A stretch of DNA of 64,000 bases from an uncultured Bacilli bacterium. GTDB lineage: Bacteria; Bacillota_I; Bacilli_A; RF39; UBA660. The notes under the pieces were generated by a model, which searched no databases, had not been told where the DNA came from, and worked only from the letters and a program-made list of their open reading frames with translations. Each line of letters opens with the position of its first letter. The stretch's first letter is position 1. Positions 1 through 8,384 of this stretch are shown here, piece after piece. The stretch covers positions 1-64,000 of the forward strand of contig CAKPRZ010000005.1 of NCBI GenBank assembly GCA_934183165.1. The letters run 5' to 3'. The translations under genes and the position numbers were made by a program.

Positions 1-393
1 GTTATGCAAAATCCTTTAAAAAAATCTGGATTGTTTACTCTAGAAGAAAGAATGGAAATAATTAAAGAATTATATCAAAGAATGAATAATGTAAGAGTTA
101 TTTCTGCTAGTGGCGCTGCAGTTGATGTTGCATTGCTTAATGAGTGTAAAGCAATTATTAGAGGGCTTAGAAGTTTAAGTGATTATGATTATGAAGTTCA
201 ATTACAACAAATGAATAAAGAAATATCAGATAATAAAGTAAATACAATTTGTTTATTTGCAGATAAAGAATATCAATTTGTATCATCAAGTATGGTTAAA
301 GAAGTTCTTAATCTTGATAAAGATATTTCAAGATATGTAGATCCAATAGTTAGAGAAAGAATGTTAGTAAAGAAAAGGAGCTTGATAAGATGA
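1..393 (+). CDS. coaD: Phosphopantetheine adenylyltransferase (5'-truncated by window edge)
   Basis: C-terminal part of CoaD, which transfers AMP from ATP to 4'-phosphopantetheine in coenzyme A synthesis in the cytoplasm. The visible reading frame begins inside the protein: NPLKKSGLFTLEERMEIIKE matches the NPxKxxLFSLEERxELI segment that follows the missing nucleotidyl-transferase HxGH start. IIRGLRSLSDYDYE is the conserved RGLR(A/S)xSDxxYE segment, and FVSSSMVKEV plus the DPIVRERM tail match the family end. The in-frame ATG at base 4 is therefore an internal Met and the real start lies upstream of the window. The stop TGA overlaps the ATG of the next gene (ATGA), which indicates cotranscription with the MBL-fold gene. 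Confidence 0.93.
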   Translation, partial: VMQNPLKKSGLFTLEERMEIIKELYQRMNNVRVISASGAAVDVALLNECKAIIRGLRSLSDYDYEVQLQQMNKEISDNKVNTICLFADKEYQFVSSSMVKEVLNLDKDISRYVDPIVRERMLVKKRSLIR

Positions 394-1151
394 GCAAAAT
401 AATTATTACACCACTTGGAACAATATCACCTTATACAAAAGGAAATATGAATTGTCCTGGATTTTTAGTTGAATATAATAGCAAAAAAATATTATTAGAT
501 TGTGGAAATGGTATAACAAGATTATTAAATTTTCCTAACGATTTAAAAGATTTAAATGTAATTATTACTCACTACCATAAAGACCATTTTGGTGATTTAG
601 GCGCTTTACAATATGCTTCCTATGTTTATCATAATTTAGGACTGCTTGATAAAAAGATAAAGATATATTTACCTAAGAATGATATTGGATTTAATAAAGA
701 ATCAATTACTTTAAATAATGAAAGCTATTCAGATTATTATAATATAAATGATTCATATCCATTTCTTATAGATGATTTAAATATAACTTTTGAAGATAAT
801 AATTCACATACTATTGAATCATATATGGTTAAATTACAAAGTAAAGATTTTAAAATAATATATACTTCTGATATTGGCACAACTAATTTAAATAATTTAG
901 TAAATTTTTGTAAAGATGCTGATTTAATAATTTGTGAAAGCTCATTTTTACAAAAACATAATGCTAATAGTAAAACCCACATGACTGCTTATGAAGCTGG
1001 TATTTTGGCAAGTAAATCTAATGCACAAAAATTATTATTAACTCATTTTTGGCCTGAAGAAGATAAAAGATTATATTTAGAAGAAGCAAAACAAAACTTT
1101 GAAAATGTAGAAGTTGCTGAAGAAGGCAAAAAACTAATATTAAGGAGATGA
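390..1151 (+). CDS. MBL-fold metal-dependent hydrolase (YhfI/RNase Z-like)
   Basis: A 253-residue metallo-beta-lactamase-fold hydrolase. The metal-binding motif is THYHKDHFGDL near residues 59-69, with later candidate ligands in YTSDIG (Asp) and LLTHFWPEE (His). LLDCGNG before the first motif is typical of the RNase Z-like branch and of Bacillus YhfI. It is cytoplasmic, with no signal peptide. The substrate cannot be read from sequence: a phosphodiester or cyclic-nucleotide substrate is plausible, but full tRNase Z is unlikely because no exosite arm is visible. AAAAGGAG lies 9 bases before the ATG, and that ATG overlaps the coaD stop. Confidence 0.8.
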   Translation: MSKIIITPLGTISPYTKGNMNCPGFLVEYNSKKILLDCGNGITRLLNFPNDLKDLNVIITHYHKDHFGDLGALQYASYVYHNLGLLDKKIKIYLPKNDIGFNKESITLNNESYSDYYNINDSYPFLIDDLNITFEDNNSHTIESYMVKLQSKDFKIIYTSDIGTTNLNNLVNFCKDADLIICESSFLQKHNANSKTHMTAYEAGILASKSNAQKLLLTHFWPEEDKRLYLEEAKQNFENVEVAEEGKKLILRR

Positions 1152-1157
1152 TAGTTA

Positions 1158-2135
1158 ATGGGAAAAACTGCTGGTGAAATTTATTCTGAAATGGAAGAAT
1201 ATGAAGATAATTTAGCAATAGAAACACTAAATAGAATATATTTAGATAAAGTAATTAATCCATATAGAAAAAGTAAAAAAATAATAGATATGCATACTCA
1301 TACCAACTATTCAGATGGTGATTTATCGCCTCAAGAGTTAATAAGATTAGCAATAGATAAAAGAATTGGAACACTTGCTATAACTGATCATGATACTATT
1401 GAAGGAATTAAAAAAGTTAATAGAAACGAAGATATAATTGTAGATAGCGAAATAGAAATTATTAATGGTATTGAATTATCTGCAAAAACTGATAAAGGAA
1501 GAATGCATATTTTAGGTTATGGTATTGATCTAAATAATAAATCACTAAATAAAAAAATGGTAGATTTAAAAGACAATAGTATTAATTCAGTATTATCAAT
1601 AATGGAACAAATTAAAAGAGATTATGGAATTAGATTCAGTTATGAAGATATAAAAGAATTAGTCAATGCTAATCATAATTTAGGTCGTCCAGATTTAGCA
1701 AAGCTTTGTGTTAAATATGGATACGCAACTACATCTCAAGATGCTTTTGATAAGTATTTGATAGATGCACATAATAAAACAAGACAAACAAGTAAAGGAT
1801 TACAATATCAAGAATGTTTAGAACTAATAACAAATAGTGATGGCATTCCAGTTCTAGCACACCCAAAGTCATTAGAATTATCAGAAAAGGAATTTTTAAT
1901 CTTATTAAAAGAAATGATTAGTTGTGGACTAAAAGGTATTGAAGTATATCATTCAAGTCATTCAAAAGAAGAAATGGATTATTATTTAGAAATAGCAAAT
2001 CAATATGGTTTATTAATAAGTGGTGGTAGTGATTTTCATGGAAAATCTGTTAAACCAGATATTGAATTAGGTACTGGTAAAGACAAAAATATTAAAATAA
2101 AAAAATTATCATTACTTGATAAATTACATAAATAA
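1158..2135 (+). CDS. PHP-domain phosphoesterase
   Basis: A 325-residue PHP-domain protein. Metal ligands are visible in order: DMHTHTNYSDG (HxH, residues ~45-55), ITDHDT (~75-80), a Glu in GIELSA, VLAHP, and GGSDFHG near the C-terminus. This is the layout of the YciV/RNase AM family, which acts as 3',5'-nucleoside bisphosphate phosphatase or 5'-3' exonuclease on short RNA. About 40 residues of charged extension precede the domain, which is unusual for the family. AAGGAG lies 10 bases before the ATG. The gene starts 6 bases after the MBL gene, so coaD, MBL and PHP probably form one operon. Exact substrate is unknown. Confidence 0.8.
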   Translation: MGKTAGEIYSEMEEYEDNLAIETLNRIYLDKVINPYRKSKKIIDMHTHTNYSDGDLSPQELIRLAIDKRIGTLAITDHDTIEGIKKVNRNEDIIVDSEIEIINGIELSAKTDKGRMHILGYGIDLNNKSLNKKMVDLKDNSINSVLSIMEQIKRDYGIRFSYEDIKELVNANHNLGRPDLAKLCVKYGYATTSQDAFDKYLIDAHNKTRQTSKGLQYQECLELITNSDGIPVLAHPKSLELSEKEFLILLKEMISCGLKGIEVYHSSHSKEEMDYYLEIANQYGLLISGGSDFHGKSVKPDIELGTGKDKNIKIKKLSLLDKLHK

Positions 2136-2156
2136 TATTTCAAAAAATAAAAATAT

Positions 2157-2292
2157 ATGGTACTATTATTTCAGTGATTAGTTGTTTATCAACTATTCCT
2201 AAGGTTTCGGATATACTATTTATCCGTACCAATTAGAATTAAACTCAATAAATTTGAGTTATATATCGACTAACTAATACAGTTAGTTTTTT
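2157..2292 (+). ncRNA. Candidate structured RNA element ending in a terminator
   Basis: Downstream of the PHP gene lies a compact set of inverted repeats. GGTA (2159-2162) can pair with TACC (2227-2230). Inside it are TAGTTG/CAACTA (2179-2184/2190-2195, loop of 5) and CGGATA/TATCCG (2208-2213/2221-2226, loop of 7), giving a three-way-junction shape. A further hairpin follows, AACTCAA/TTGAGTT (2242-2248/2254-2260). Last comes CTAACT/AGTTAG (2270-2275/2281-2286) with a T run, a Rho-independent terminator. It could be a 3' UTR structure, a processed small RNA or a leader. I do not recognise a known family. Confidence 0.35.
2270..2292 (+). terminator. Rho-independent terminator
   Basis: Stem CTAACT/AGTTAG with loop AATAC, followed by six T residues. 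It ends transcription after the PHP gene and the structured element. Confidence 0.65.
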
Positions 2293-2307
2293 AATTGTCG
2301 ATTGAAT

Positions 2308-2336
2308 TTGACTTTTTTTGTTAAATGTAATATAAT
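2308..2336 (+). promoter_or_regulatory. Consensus SigA promoter for candidate small RNA
   Basis: TTGACT (2308-2313), 17-base spacer, TATAAT (2331-2336). This is one of the best vegetative promoters in the window. The predicted start is near 2343, with no gene before 2521. Confidence 0.7.
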
Positions 2337-2342
2337 CTACAA

Positions 2343-2425
2343 TACTTGATTAGTAATATACTCTTCAAGTGTTTGAGTGGTAGTTTATTTTGACTAAGTG
2401 GTACATACGATTGTATGTCTTTTTT
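2343..2425 (+). ncRNA. Candidate small RNA of about 80 nt
   Basis: A transcript from the promoter at 2308-2336 would run about 80 bases to a terminator: ACATAC/GTATGT (2403-2408/2413-2418, loop GATT) and a T run at 2420-2425. No ORF with a ribosome site lies inside. Internal pairing such as ACTTGA/TCAAGT is possible. Either it is an independent small RNA, or it is an attenuated leader of the small gene at 2521. It lacks the landmarks of SRP RNA, 6S RNA and T-box leaders. No family is recognised. Confidence 0.45.
2403..2425 (+). terminator. Rho-independent terminator of candidate small RNA
   Basis: Six-base perfect stem ACATAC/GTATGT with loop GATT, then C and six T residues. Confidence 0.7.
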
Positions 2426-2520
2426 AATCTATAAATTCATATAATATAATTAAGTATCATTTAGTTATAATATGACAAAATTTGATTTATAAATAATATA
2501 GAATTTAGAACAGGAGGAAT

Positions 2521-2772
2521 ATGATGTTTAAAAATTTTAATATTGCAAAGGACAACATTGCAAGAGTAATTCCTACGGGAAGTTTAAGTAATAAAAAGAT
2601 GAATTCAGTCATAAGTTATTATAATAACGCTTATGACCGTGCAAGAGAAGCAACAATGAGTGGTGAGTTTACTGGTAATTCATTTAATAATTTAGAAATA
2701 TTAGAAAATTATATAAATTCAAATACTACTAATGTTGACATTAATTATGTAAAGCGTTTATCTAGATATTAA
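2521..2772 (+). CDS. Small hypothetical protein
   Basis: An 83-residue protein that I do not recognise. It has no signal peptide, membrane segment or known motif. It is rich in Asn, Tyr and Ser, with a basic start and a probable helix around residues 25-45 (NSVISYYNNAYDRAREA). AGGAGG sits directly upstream at the expected distance, which supports translation. It follows the small-RNA terminator and precedes the DUF4234 gene by 58 bases. Confidence 0.6.
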   Translation: MMFKNFNIAKDNIARVIPTGSLSNKKMNSVISYYNNAYDRAREATMSGEFTGNSFNNLEILENYINSNTTNVDINYVKRLSRY

Positions 2773-2830
2773 ATATAATTGACTTCAATAAGTTTATATG
2801 TTAACTTATATTTAAAGGTAGGTGTTATAA

Positions 2831-3286
2831 GTGAGTAAATTTTGTCCAAACTGTGGAAAAGAATTAGTTGATGATGCAATCACTTGTACAGAATGCGGTA
2901 AAACTGTTACTGCAACAACAAGTAATGTTGCATCAAGTGGTGTCATGGTTACAAATAGAAATATTGCACTTGCAGTTATTCTATCATTAGTAACTTTTGG
3001 TATCTATGGTATTTATTGGTTTGTAAAATTAACTGATGAAGCTAATCATGTTAGTAATAATACAGCTCCAACTGGATTAACAGCATTTTTATTAACATTA
3101 GTTACATGTGGTTTATATGGTATTTACTGGGGATATCAAATGGGCAAGAAAATGTATGAAGCAGGCAAGATTAGAGGAAAAGATATATCTGATAATTCAG
3201 TATTATATCTAGTTTTATCTCTTTTTGGATTAGCAATCGTTAATTACTGCTTAATTCAAAATGACTTAAATAAGTTTGCTGAATAG
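2831..3286 (+). CDS. Zinc-ribbon DUF4234 membrane protein
   Basis: A 151-residue membrane protein. The N-terminus is a zinc ribbon, CPNCG at ~5-9 and CTECG at ~20-24. A DUF4234-like domain follows, with two copies of the hydrophobic TFGIYGIYW / TCGLYGIYW motif and a third membrane segment near the C-terminus. The start is GTG, set by AAAGGTAGGTG just upstream; no better ATG exists. Function is unknown; such zinc-ribbon membrane proteins are common in gut Firmicutes. The start of the following DUF2752 gene lies just past this stop, so the two are probably cotranscribed. Confidence 0.8.
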   Translation: MSKFCPNCGKELVDDAITCTECGKTVTATTSNVASSGVMVTNRNIALAVILSLVTFGIYGIYWFVKLTDEANHVSNNTAPTGLTAFLLTLVTCGLYGIYWGYQMGKKMYEAGKIRGKDISDNSVLYLVLSLFGLAIVNYCLIQNDLNKFAE

Positions 3287-3290
3287 TTTG

Positions 3291-3665
3291 ATGAAACAAA
3301 ATAACAAAATAATATTCATCACGTTAATACTAACGCTTGGTGGATATTATTTTTTAAATTACAAATATAATTTATCTATTCCTTGCTTATTTCATAAATT
3401 AACTTCATATTATTGTCCAGGATGTGGAATTACTAGAATGTTATTTTCTATGCTAAACTTAGATTTTTATCAAGCATTTAGATATAATCCATTAATATTT
3501 ATTATTTTAGTAGTAACTATATGTTATTTACTGATAATGCATTTATTAGGAAAAAGAATAATAATATCTGATAAGATAAAACTTTCTATAATAATTCTTT
3601 TAATTGTTTATGGCATCTTAAGAAATGTTGATATGTTTTCTTTTTTAGCACCAACTACACTTTAA
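3291..3665 (+). CDS. DUF2752 family membrane protein
   Basis: A 124-residue protein with three hydrophobic segments. YYCPGCGITRML, followed by a hydrophilic FYQAFRYNP stretch, is the DUF2752 signature (CPxCGxTR...A....NP). The CPGC pair may bind metal or be redox active, but no function is established. I chose ATG 3291; TTG at 3276 would give five more residues and overlap the previous gene. No strong ribosome site is visible for either, which suggests translational coupling to the DUF4234 gene. A terminator follows immediately. Confidence 0.8.
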   Translation: MKQNNKIIFITLILTLGGYYFLNYKYNLSIPCLFHKLTSYYCPGCGITRMLFSMLNLDFYQAFRYNPLIFIILVVTICYLLIMHLLGKRIIISDKIKLSIIILLIVYGILRNVDMFSFLAPTTL

Positions 3666-3687
3666 AGCACTAAAGGTGCTTTTTTTA
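3665..3687 (+). terminator. Rho-independent terminator
   Basis: AAGCAC/GTGCTT stem (3665-3670/3676-3681) with a five-base loop and a T run. Ends the DUF4234-DUF2752 unit. Confidence 0.75.
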
Positions 3688-3745
3688 GTTATAATGAACT
3701 GATTCGCTTCAATTTAAAATACTATAATATGGTAGGAGGTGAATT

Positions 3746-4654
3746 ATGAATTATTTTATTTATCCTTTAAGAAACATGCGTATTACACAAAATTATAGTG
3801 GCAATACATCACACAAACTACATTGGTATAATTCTAAAAATTATAAAGATTATCCAATCGATGATGGTGGTAAAGATGGCGGTAGGGAAGGTATTTATTG
3901 CCCGTGTGATGAAATGAGAGTTACTGCAATCAAGGGAGTTGGTAATAAAAACATAACTAATACAATTTGGTTAGTGTCGACTACTAAAGTCCAAACTCCT
4001 ACTTTTAATGATTATGCCTTTATGACTCTTACTCATTCTAATGATTCTGATTTTAAAAATATAAAGGTTGGAACAAAATTCAAAAGAGGAGAACTAATAG
4101 TAAGAGAAGGAGAAAATGTGAGAGTAGCAACTCATATTCATATGACATTTGGAAGAGGTAGTTCTAACTCTTGGATTTATAACTCCAATAAAAAACTTGT
4201 TATTAAAGGTAATACAAAAAAGCCAGAAGAAGTATGTTATATTGATACAAATATTACGACAATTAAAAATAGTGGAGGGATTAAGTGGGTTATGAAACCT
4301 AAATATATAGGTATTCCGGTTTCTAGGAATACAAAAGTTGATCAAATAGAAATAAAAGCAACGAATTTACGCGTGAGAAAAGAACCAGGACTATCTTCAA
4401 AAATTGAAGGCTATATAAATAAAGGAATATACAATATTACTAGTACTGCAACAAAAGATAAATATACTTGGTATAAAATTGATAATTATTGGGTAGCATT
4501 CGATAAAAAGTGGGCTGTAATATATAAAAAAGAAGAAACTTCAAATGTTCCTATCAAAAAAGATGATGATAAAGAGGAATTTGTAATTACTGAAGAAAAG
4601 AAAAATTTATGGCAAAAAATATTAGAATTGTTAATAAAAATATTTAAAAAATAA
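3746..4654 (+). CDS. M23-like peptidase with SH3b domain, endolysin-like
   Basis: A 302-residue protein. The N-terminal half looks like a LytM/M23 zinc endopeptidase: ITQNYSGNTSHKLHW near the start, an Asp in DYPIDDGG, LTHSND in the middle, and the HxH signature ATHIHMTFGRG around 129-139. A bacterial SH3 domain follows (NLRVRKEPGLSSKIEGYI at ~208-225, ending WVAFDKKWAVIY). The tail is charged, then an amphipathic LLIKIFKK. There is no signal peptide, as expected for a phage-type endolysin or autolysin released by lysis rather than a secreted housekeeping hydrolase. The family match for the peptidase is divergent, so activity is not certain. AGGAGGTG precedes the ATG. Confidence 0.7.
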   Translation: MNYFIYPLRNMRITQNYSGNTSHKLHWYNSKNYKDYPIDDGGKDGGREGIYCPCDEMRVTAIKGVGNKNITNTIWLVSTTKVQTPTFNDYAFMTLTHSNDSDFKNIKVGTKFKRGELIVREGENVRVATHIHMTFGRGSSNSWIYNSNKKLVIKGNTKKPEEVCYIDTNITTIKNSGGIKWVMKPKYIGIPVSRNTKVDQIEIKATNLRVRKEPGLSSKIEGYINKGIYNITSTATKDKYTWYKIDNYWVAFDKKWAVIYKKEETSNVPIKKDDDKEEFVITEEKKNLWQKILELLIKIFKK

Positions 4655-4728
4655 TTGTCAAAAATTGTTATATAATCTATTTCCTATAAAAAAGAAAAAC
4701 TACATATATTTTTGTAGGAGGATAAAGT

Positions 4729-7359
4729 ATGAATTTAGAAACTAATGGACTAACCAATAAAGAAGTAGAAACTAGTAGAAAAAAATATGGTAGTAACAAT
4801 ATTGCTCTTATAAAGAAAAATAAATTTATTAATATCTTAATATCTTCTTTATCAGATCCAATTATAAAAATATTATTGATTGCCTTAGCAATTAAAGTAG
4901 TTTTTCTTTTTAAAAATTTTGATTGGTATGAAACAATTGGTATATTAATTGCTATTTTTGTAGCATCTTTTATATCATCAGTCTCGGAATATGGGAGTGA
5001 AAAATCTTTTATCAAGCTACAAGAAGAAGCAAGTAAAATAAAATGTCGTGTAAAAAGAAATGGTAAAATAGTAGAAATAGCAATAGATGATGTTGTTGTT
5101 GGAGACGTTGTTATTTTAGAAACAGGAGATAAAATACCAGCAGATGGATATTTAATTGAAGGAGACTTAACCGTTGATGAGTCTTCTTTAAATGGTGAAT
5201 CCAAGGAAATATATAAAGAATCTGTAGATAAATGGAAAAAAAATATTTGTGATATAAATAAAGTATATCGTGGAACAGTTGTTTATTCTTCTAAAGCATT
5301 AATGATAGTTACTACGGTTGGCGTAGATACTATATATGGAAAAATTGCTAGTGAATTAACAGAGGTACAGCCTCAAAGTCCACTAAAACTTAGACTTACA
5401 TCACTTGCCAAAGTAATTAGTAAAATTGGGTATATTAGTTCTTTTTTAGTTGCACTTTCCTATTTATTTTCTGTTGTTGTGATAAAGAACAGTTTTGATG
5501 TGAATTTAATAAAACAAACTATTACTAATTTTCCTCTTATTAGTTCATATGTTTTATATGCATTAACACTATGTGTGACAATTATAGTGGTGGCAGTACC
5601 TGAAGGACTACCAATGATGATAACACTTGTTTTATCATCAAATATGCGAAGAATGCTAAAAAACAATGTTTTAGTAAGAAAATTAACTGGAATCGAAACA
5701 GCAGGGAATATTAATATATTATTTACTGATAAGACAGGAACCTTAACAAAAGGAACCCCTGAAGTAATAGGCATAATAGCAGGTAACTTAAAAGAATTTA
5801 CAGATGAACTAGAACTATCTAATTACAAAAAATATCATGATATTGTTAAAAAATCGATTATATATAATAATGCCAGTAGCTATAGTGATAACAAAAAAAT
5901 TGTAGGTGGAAATATAACTGATAAAGCATTATTAAAATTTATTAAATCTAATTTTACTAAAGAATATGAAGTTAAAAATTTAGTTACTTTTAATAGCAAA
6001 GATAAGTTTTCAGCAGTAACTATTAATGATTACAATAATACTAATTTAATTAAAGGAAGTCCTGAAAAGATATTAAAATACTGTAATAAATATTATGATG
6101 AATTTGGTTATGAAAGAGCTTTTATTCATAAAGAGCAATTTATTAATAAAATAGATAGGTATACCAATAATGGTATTCGTGTCCTAGCTCTTGCAACCAG
6201 CAAAAATAAAGATAATAAAAGATTATATAATTTGTCACTAGTTGGTATTGTCCTTTTAAAAGATGAAGTAAGAAAAGAAGCTATTAAAGGAGTTGAACTG
6301 GTAAAAAATGCTCATATTCAAACAGTTATGATAACTGGTGATAATATTAATACAGCATCATCAATAGCTAGAGAAGTAGGTATCATCAACAGTAAAAATG
6401 ATATTGTATTAACTAGTGATGAATTAAGTAAATTAAGTGATGAAGAAGTAAAAAGAATATTACCTAGTTTAAAGGTTGTAGCAAGGAGTCTTCCTCAAGA
6501 TAAGAGTAGATTAATTAGAATATCTCAGGAATTAGATTTAGTTGTTGGTATGACAGGAGATGGTGTAAATGATGCCCCTGCTTTGAAAAAAGCTGATGTA
6601 GGATTTGCAATGGGAAGTGGTACTGAAGTTGCTAAAGAAGCAAGTGATATTGTAATATTGGATGATAATTTTATATCTATATCAAAGGCAATTCTTTTTG
6701 GAAGAACTATATTTAAAAGTATTAGGAAATTTATAATAGTCCAACTAACAATTAATTTTTGTGCTATTAGTTTATCAATTATATGTCCTTTTATAGGAGT
6801 TGATACACCAGTTACTGTTATTCAAATGCTTTGGATAAATATGGTTATGGATACTCTAGCTGGACTTGCTTTTGCATATGAGCCACCACTTTTAGAATAT
6901 ATGAATGAAGTCCCTAAGAAAAGGGATGAATCAATTATAAATAGATACATGATAAGTGAGATTTTGTTTACAGGTATTTATTCAGCAATAATTTGCTTGC
7001 TTTTTTTGAAATTACCGGCTATTAGTTATTTTTTTCGAGATAGTGTTGATAAAGTATATTTAATGACCGCATTTTTTGGATTATTTATTTTTATCGATAT
7101 TTTTAGTAGCTTTAATGCAAGGACTTCTAGATTAGATATATTTGCTGATATCACTTCAAATAAAGTTTTTATTGCAATAATGTTTTTTATAACAACTATA
7201 CAAATTCTATTAATTTATTTTGGTGGGCAAGTATTTAGAACAGCTGGACTTACTTTTAAAGAATTTATGATAATGTTTTTACTTGCATTGACGGTTATTC
7301 CTGTTGATTGGATCAGGAAAATAATCTATAGAAAAAAATATGGTTATCAAAGTGTTTAA
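4729..7359 (+). CDS. P-type calcium-transporting ATPase (P2B/PMCA-like)
   Basis: An 876-residue P-type ATPase. The phosphorylation motif DKTGTLT is at 334-340, the M4 ion-site motif PEGLP at ~291-295, GDGVNDAP at ~608 and a TGD hinge at about 535. NGES at 155-158 replaces the usual TGES dephosphorylation loop. Membrane segment 6 reads NMVMDTLAGLA and segment 5 carries Asn in LTINF, the pattern of single-site plasma-membrane Ca2+ pumps. It probably exports Ca2+ at the cell membrane. The length is complete for a pump without a long C-terminal regulatory tail. AGGAGG lies just before the ATG. The gene appears monocistronic. Confidence 0.88.
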   Translation: MNLETNGLTNKEVETSRKKYGSNNIALIKKNKFINILISSLSDPIIKILLIALAIKVVFLFKNFDWYETIGILIAIFVASFISSVSEYGSEKSFIKLQEEASKIKCRVKRNGKIVEIAIDDVVVGDVVILETGDKIPADGYLIEGDLTVDESSLNGESKEIYKESVDKWKKNICDINKVYRGTVVYSSKALMIVTTVGVDTIYGKIASELTEVQPQSPLKLRLTSLAKVISKIGYISSFLVALSYLFSVVVIKNSFDVNLIKQTITNFPLISSYVLYALTLCVTIIVVAVPEGLPMMITLVLSSNMRRMLKNNVLVRKLTGIETAGNINILFTDKTGTLTKGTPEVIGIIAGNLKEFTDELELSNYKKYHDIVKKSIIYNNASSYSDNKKIVGGNITDKALLKFIKSNFTKEYEVKNLVTFNSKDKFSAVTINDYNNTNLIKGSPEKILKYCNKYYDEFGYERAFIHKEQFINKIDRYTNNGIRVLALATSKNKDNKRLYNLSLVGIVLLKDEVRKEAIKGVELVKNAHIQTVMITGDNINTASSIAREVGIINSKNDIVLTSDELSKLSDEEVKRILPSLKVVARSLPQDKSRLIRISQELDLVVGMTGDGVNDAPALKKADVGFAMGSGTEVAKEASDIVILDDNFISISKAILFGRTIFKSIRKFIIVQLTINFCAISLSIICPFIGVDTPVTVIQMLWINMVMDTLAGLAFAYEPPLLEYMNEVPKKRDESIINRYMISEILFTGIYSAIICLLFLKLPAISYFFRDSVDKVYLMTAFFGLFIFIDIFSSFNARTSRLDIFADITSNKVFIAIMFFITTIQILLIYFGGQVFRTAGLTFKEFMIMFLLALTVIPVDWIRKIIYRKKYGYQSV

Positions 7360-7370
7360 ATATATAAAAT

Positions 7371-7399
7371 TTGAAAAAATTCAATATTTATGATATTAT
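7371..7399 (+). promoter_or_regulatory. SigA-type promoter
   Basis: TTGAAA (7371-7376), 17-base spacer, TATTAT (7394-7399), 18 bases before the lipid-kinase ATG. Confidence 0.6.
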
Positions 7400-7417
7400 C
7401 TATATCGGTGAATTAAT

Positions 7418-8338
7418 ATGAAGAAATGTTTAATTATTTCTAATCCTTACAGTGGACACTCATCTAGCGAAAAATTTAAGGATGAGATTATGAGTATAGT
7501 GTCTAAGCATAATTATATACCTATATTTATTTCTACTGAATATCCAAAACACGCTATGGAGATAGCTAAAACAGTAGAAGGAGTTGATTTATTATTATCT
7601 ATTGGCGGAGATGGTACTTTACATGAAGTTACATGTGGTAATATAAGTCGTTCAAATTCATTAACACAGGCTCATATACCAACTGGTACTACTAATGATG
7701 TAGGTAAAATGTATGGATTAAATAATGATGTTTTGTTATCTGCTGAAAAAGTAATGAACGGTCGGGAAAAAGACGTTGATTTTTTCAAAATAAATGAAGA
7801 ACCGTTCGTATATGTCGCAGGAATGGGACAATTTCTTCATATACCTTATATAACTACAAAAGAATCAAAAGATAAATATGGACATGTGGCATATTTAAAA
7901 GGTGGTTTAGATGCCTGGAAAGAAGGAACTAAACTTTATAATTTTGATTACGAAATTGATGGAAAAAAGTATAATACAGATGGTTCAATTATTGTAGTTA
8001 CTAACACTACTAGAATTGCGGGATTTAATGGTGCATATAAGAGTGATTTTGCCAAATTAAATGATGGACTTTTTGAAGTTGGTATTGTACAAATTTCTAA
8101 TAAATTAAAATTATTAAGAGGTGCGGCACAATTTATTTTAAAAGATGCTACAAAAGTAAATGGAGCTAAAGTTATACAAACAGATAACATTAAAATCCAT
8201 TTTAATGATAAACTTTTACATAATCCTTGCGTTGATGGTGAAGAATACAAATCTACTACTGATGACTATGAATTTAAAAAAGCTAAAAAGGTAAAGATGC
8301 TATTACCAAAAGATAATCTAAATAAGTTATTTAAATAA
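7418..8338 (+). CDS. Diacylglycerol/lipid kinase family protein (DgkB/YegS type)
   Basis: A 306-residue member of the DAGK catalytic-domain family. SNPYSGHSS at ~9-17 and the nucleotide-binding SIGGDGTLHEV at ~61-71 are diagnostic, and PTGTTND follows. The C-terminal lobe contains VDGEEY, the usual conserved end. It probably phosphorylates diacylglycerol and returns it to phospholipid synthesis at the inner membrane face. An undecaprenol-type kinase (dgkA) of a different fold lies 2.6 kb downstream. Its own promoter and a terminator overlapping its stop suggest a separate transcript. The start is ATG with GGTGA upstream. Confidence 0.87.
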   Translation: MKKCLIISNPYSGHSSSEKFKDEIMSIVSKHNYIPIFISTEYPKHAMEIAKTVEGVDLLLSIGGDGTLHEVTCGNISRSNSLTQAHIPTGTTNDVGKMYGLNNDVLLSAEKVMNGREKDVDFFKINEEPFVYVAGMGQFLHIPYITTKESKDKYGHVAYLKGGLDAWKEGTKLYNFDYEIDGKKYNTDGSIIVVTNTTRIAGFNGAYKSDFAKLNDGLFEVGIVQISNKLKLLRGAAQFILKDATKVNGAKVIQTDNIKIHFNDKLLHNPCVDGEEYKSTTDDYEFKKAKKVKMLLPKDNLNKLFK

Positions 8339-8355
8339 ATAGCTTATTTTTTTTT
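8321..8355 (+). terminator. Rho-independent terminator
   Basis: AATAAG pairs with CTTATT around the stop codon of the lipid kinase, and a run of nine or more T residues follows. Confidence 0.65.
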
Positions 8356-8384
8356 AATATTCATATACTTAAATGGGTGATAAT

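Noticed and set aside
3276..3290. TTG 3276 as the DUF2752 start
   Set aside because: It adds five non-conserved residues overlapping the previous gene; ATG 3291 is simpler, though neither has a strong ribosome site.
4677..5204. A 175-codon leftward frame over the start of the calcium ATPase
   Set aside because: It lies antisense to well-conserved P-type ATPase domains. Its hydrophobic look reflects membrane-helix codons read backwards.
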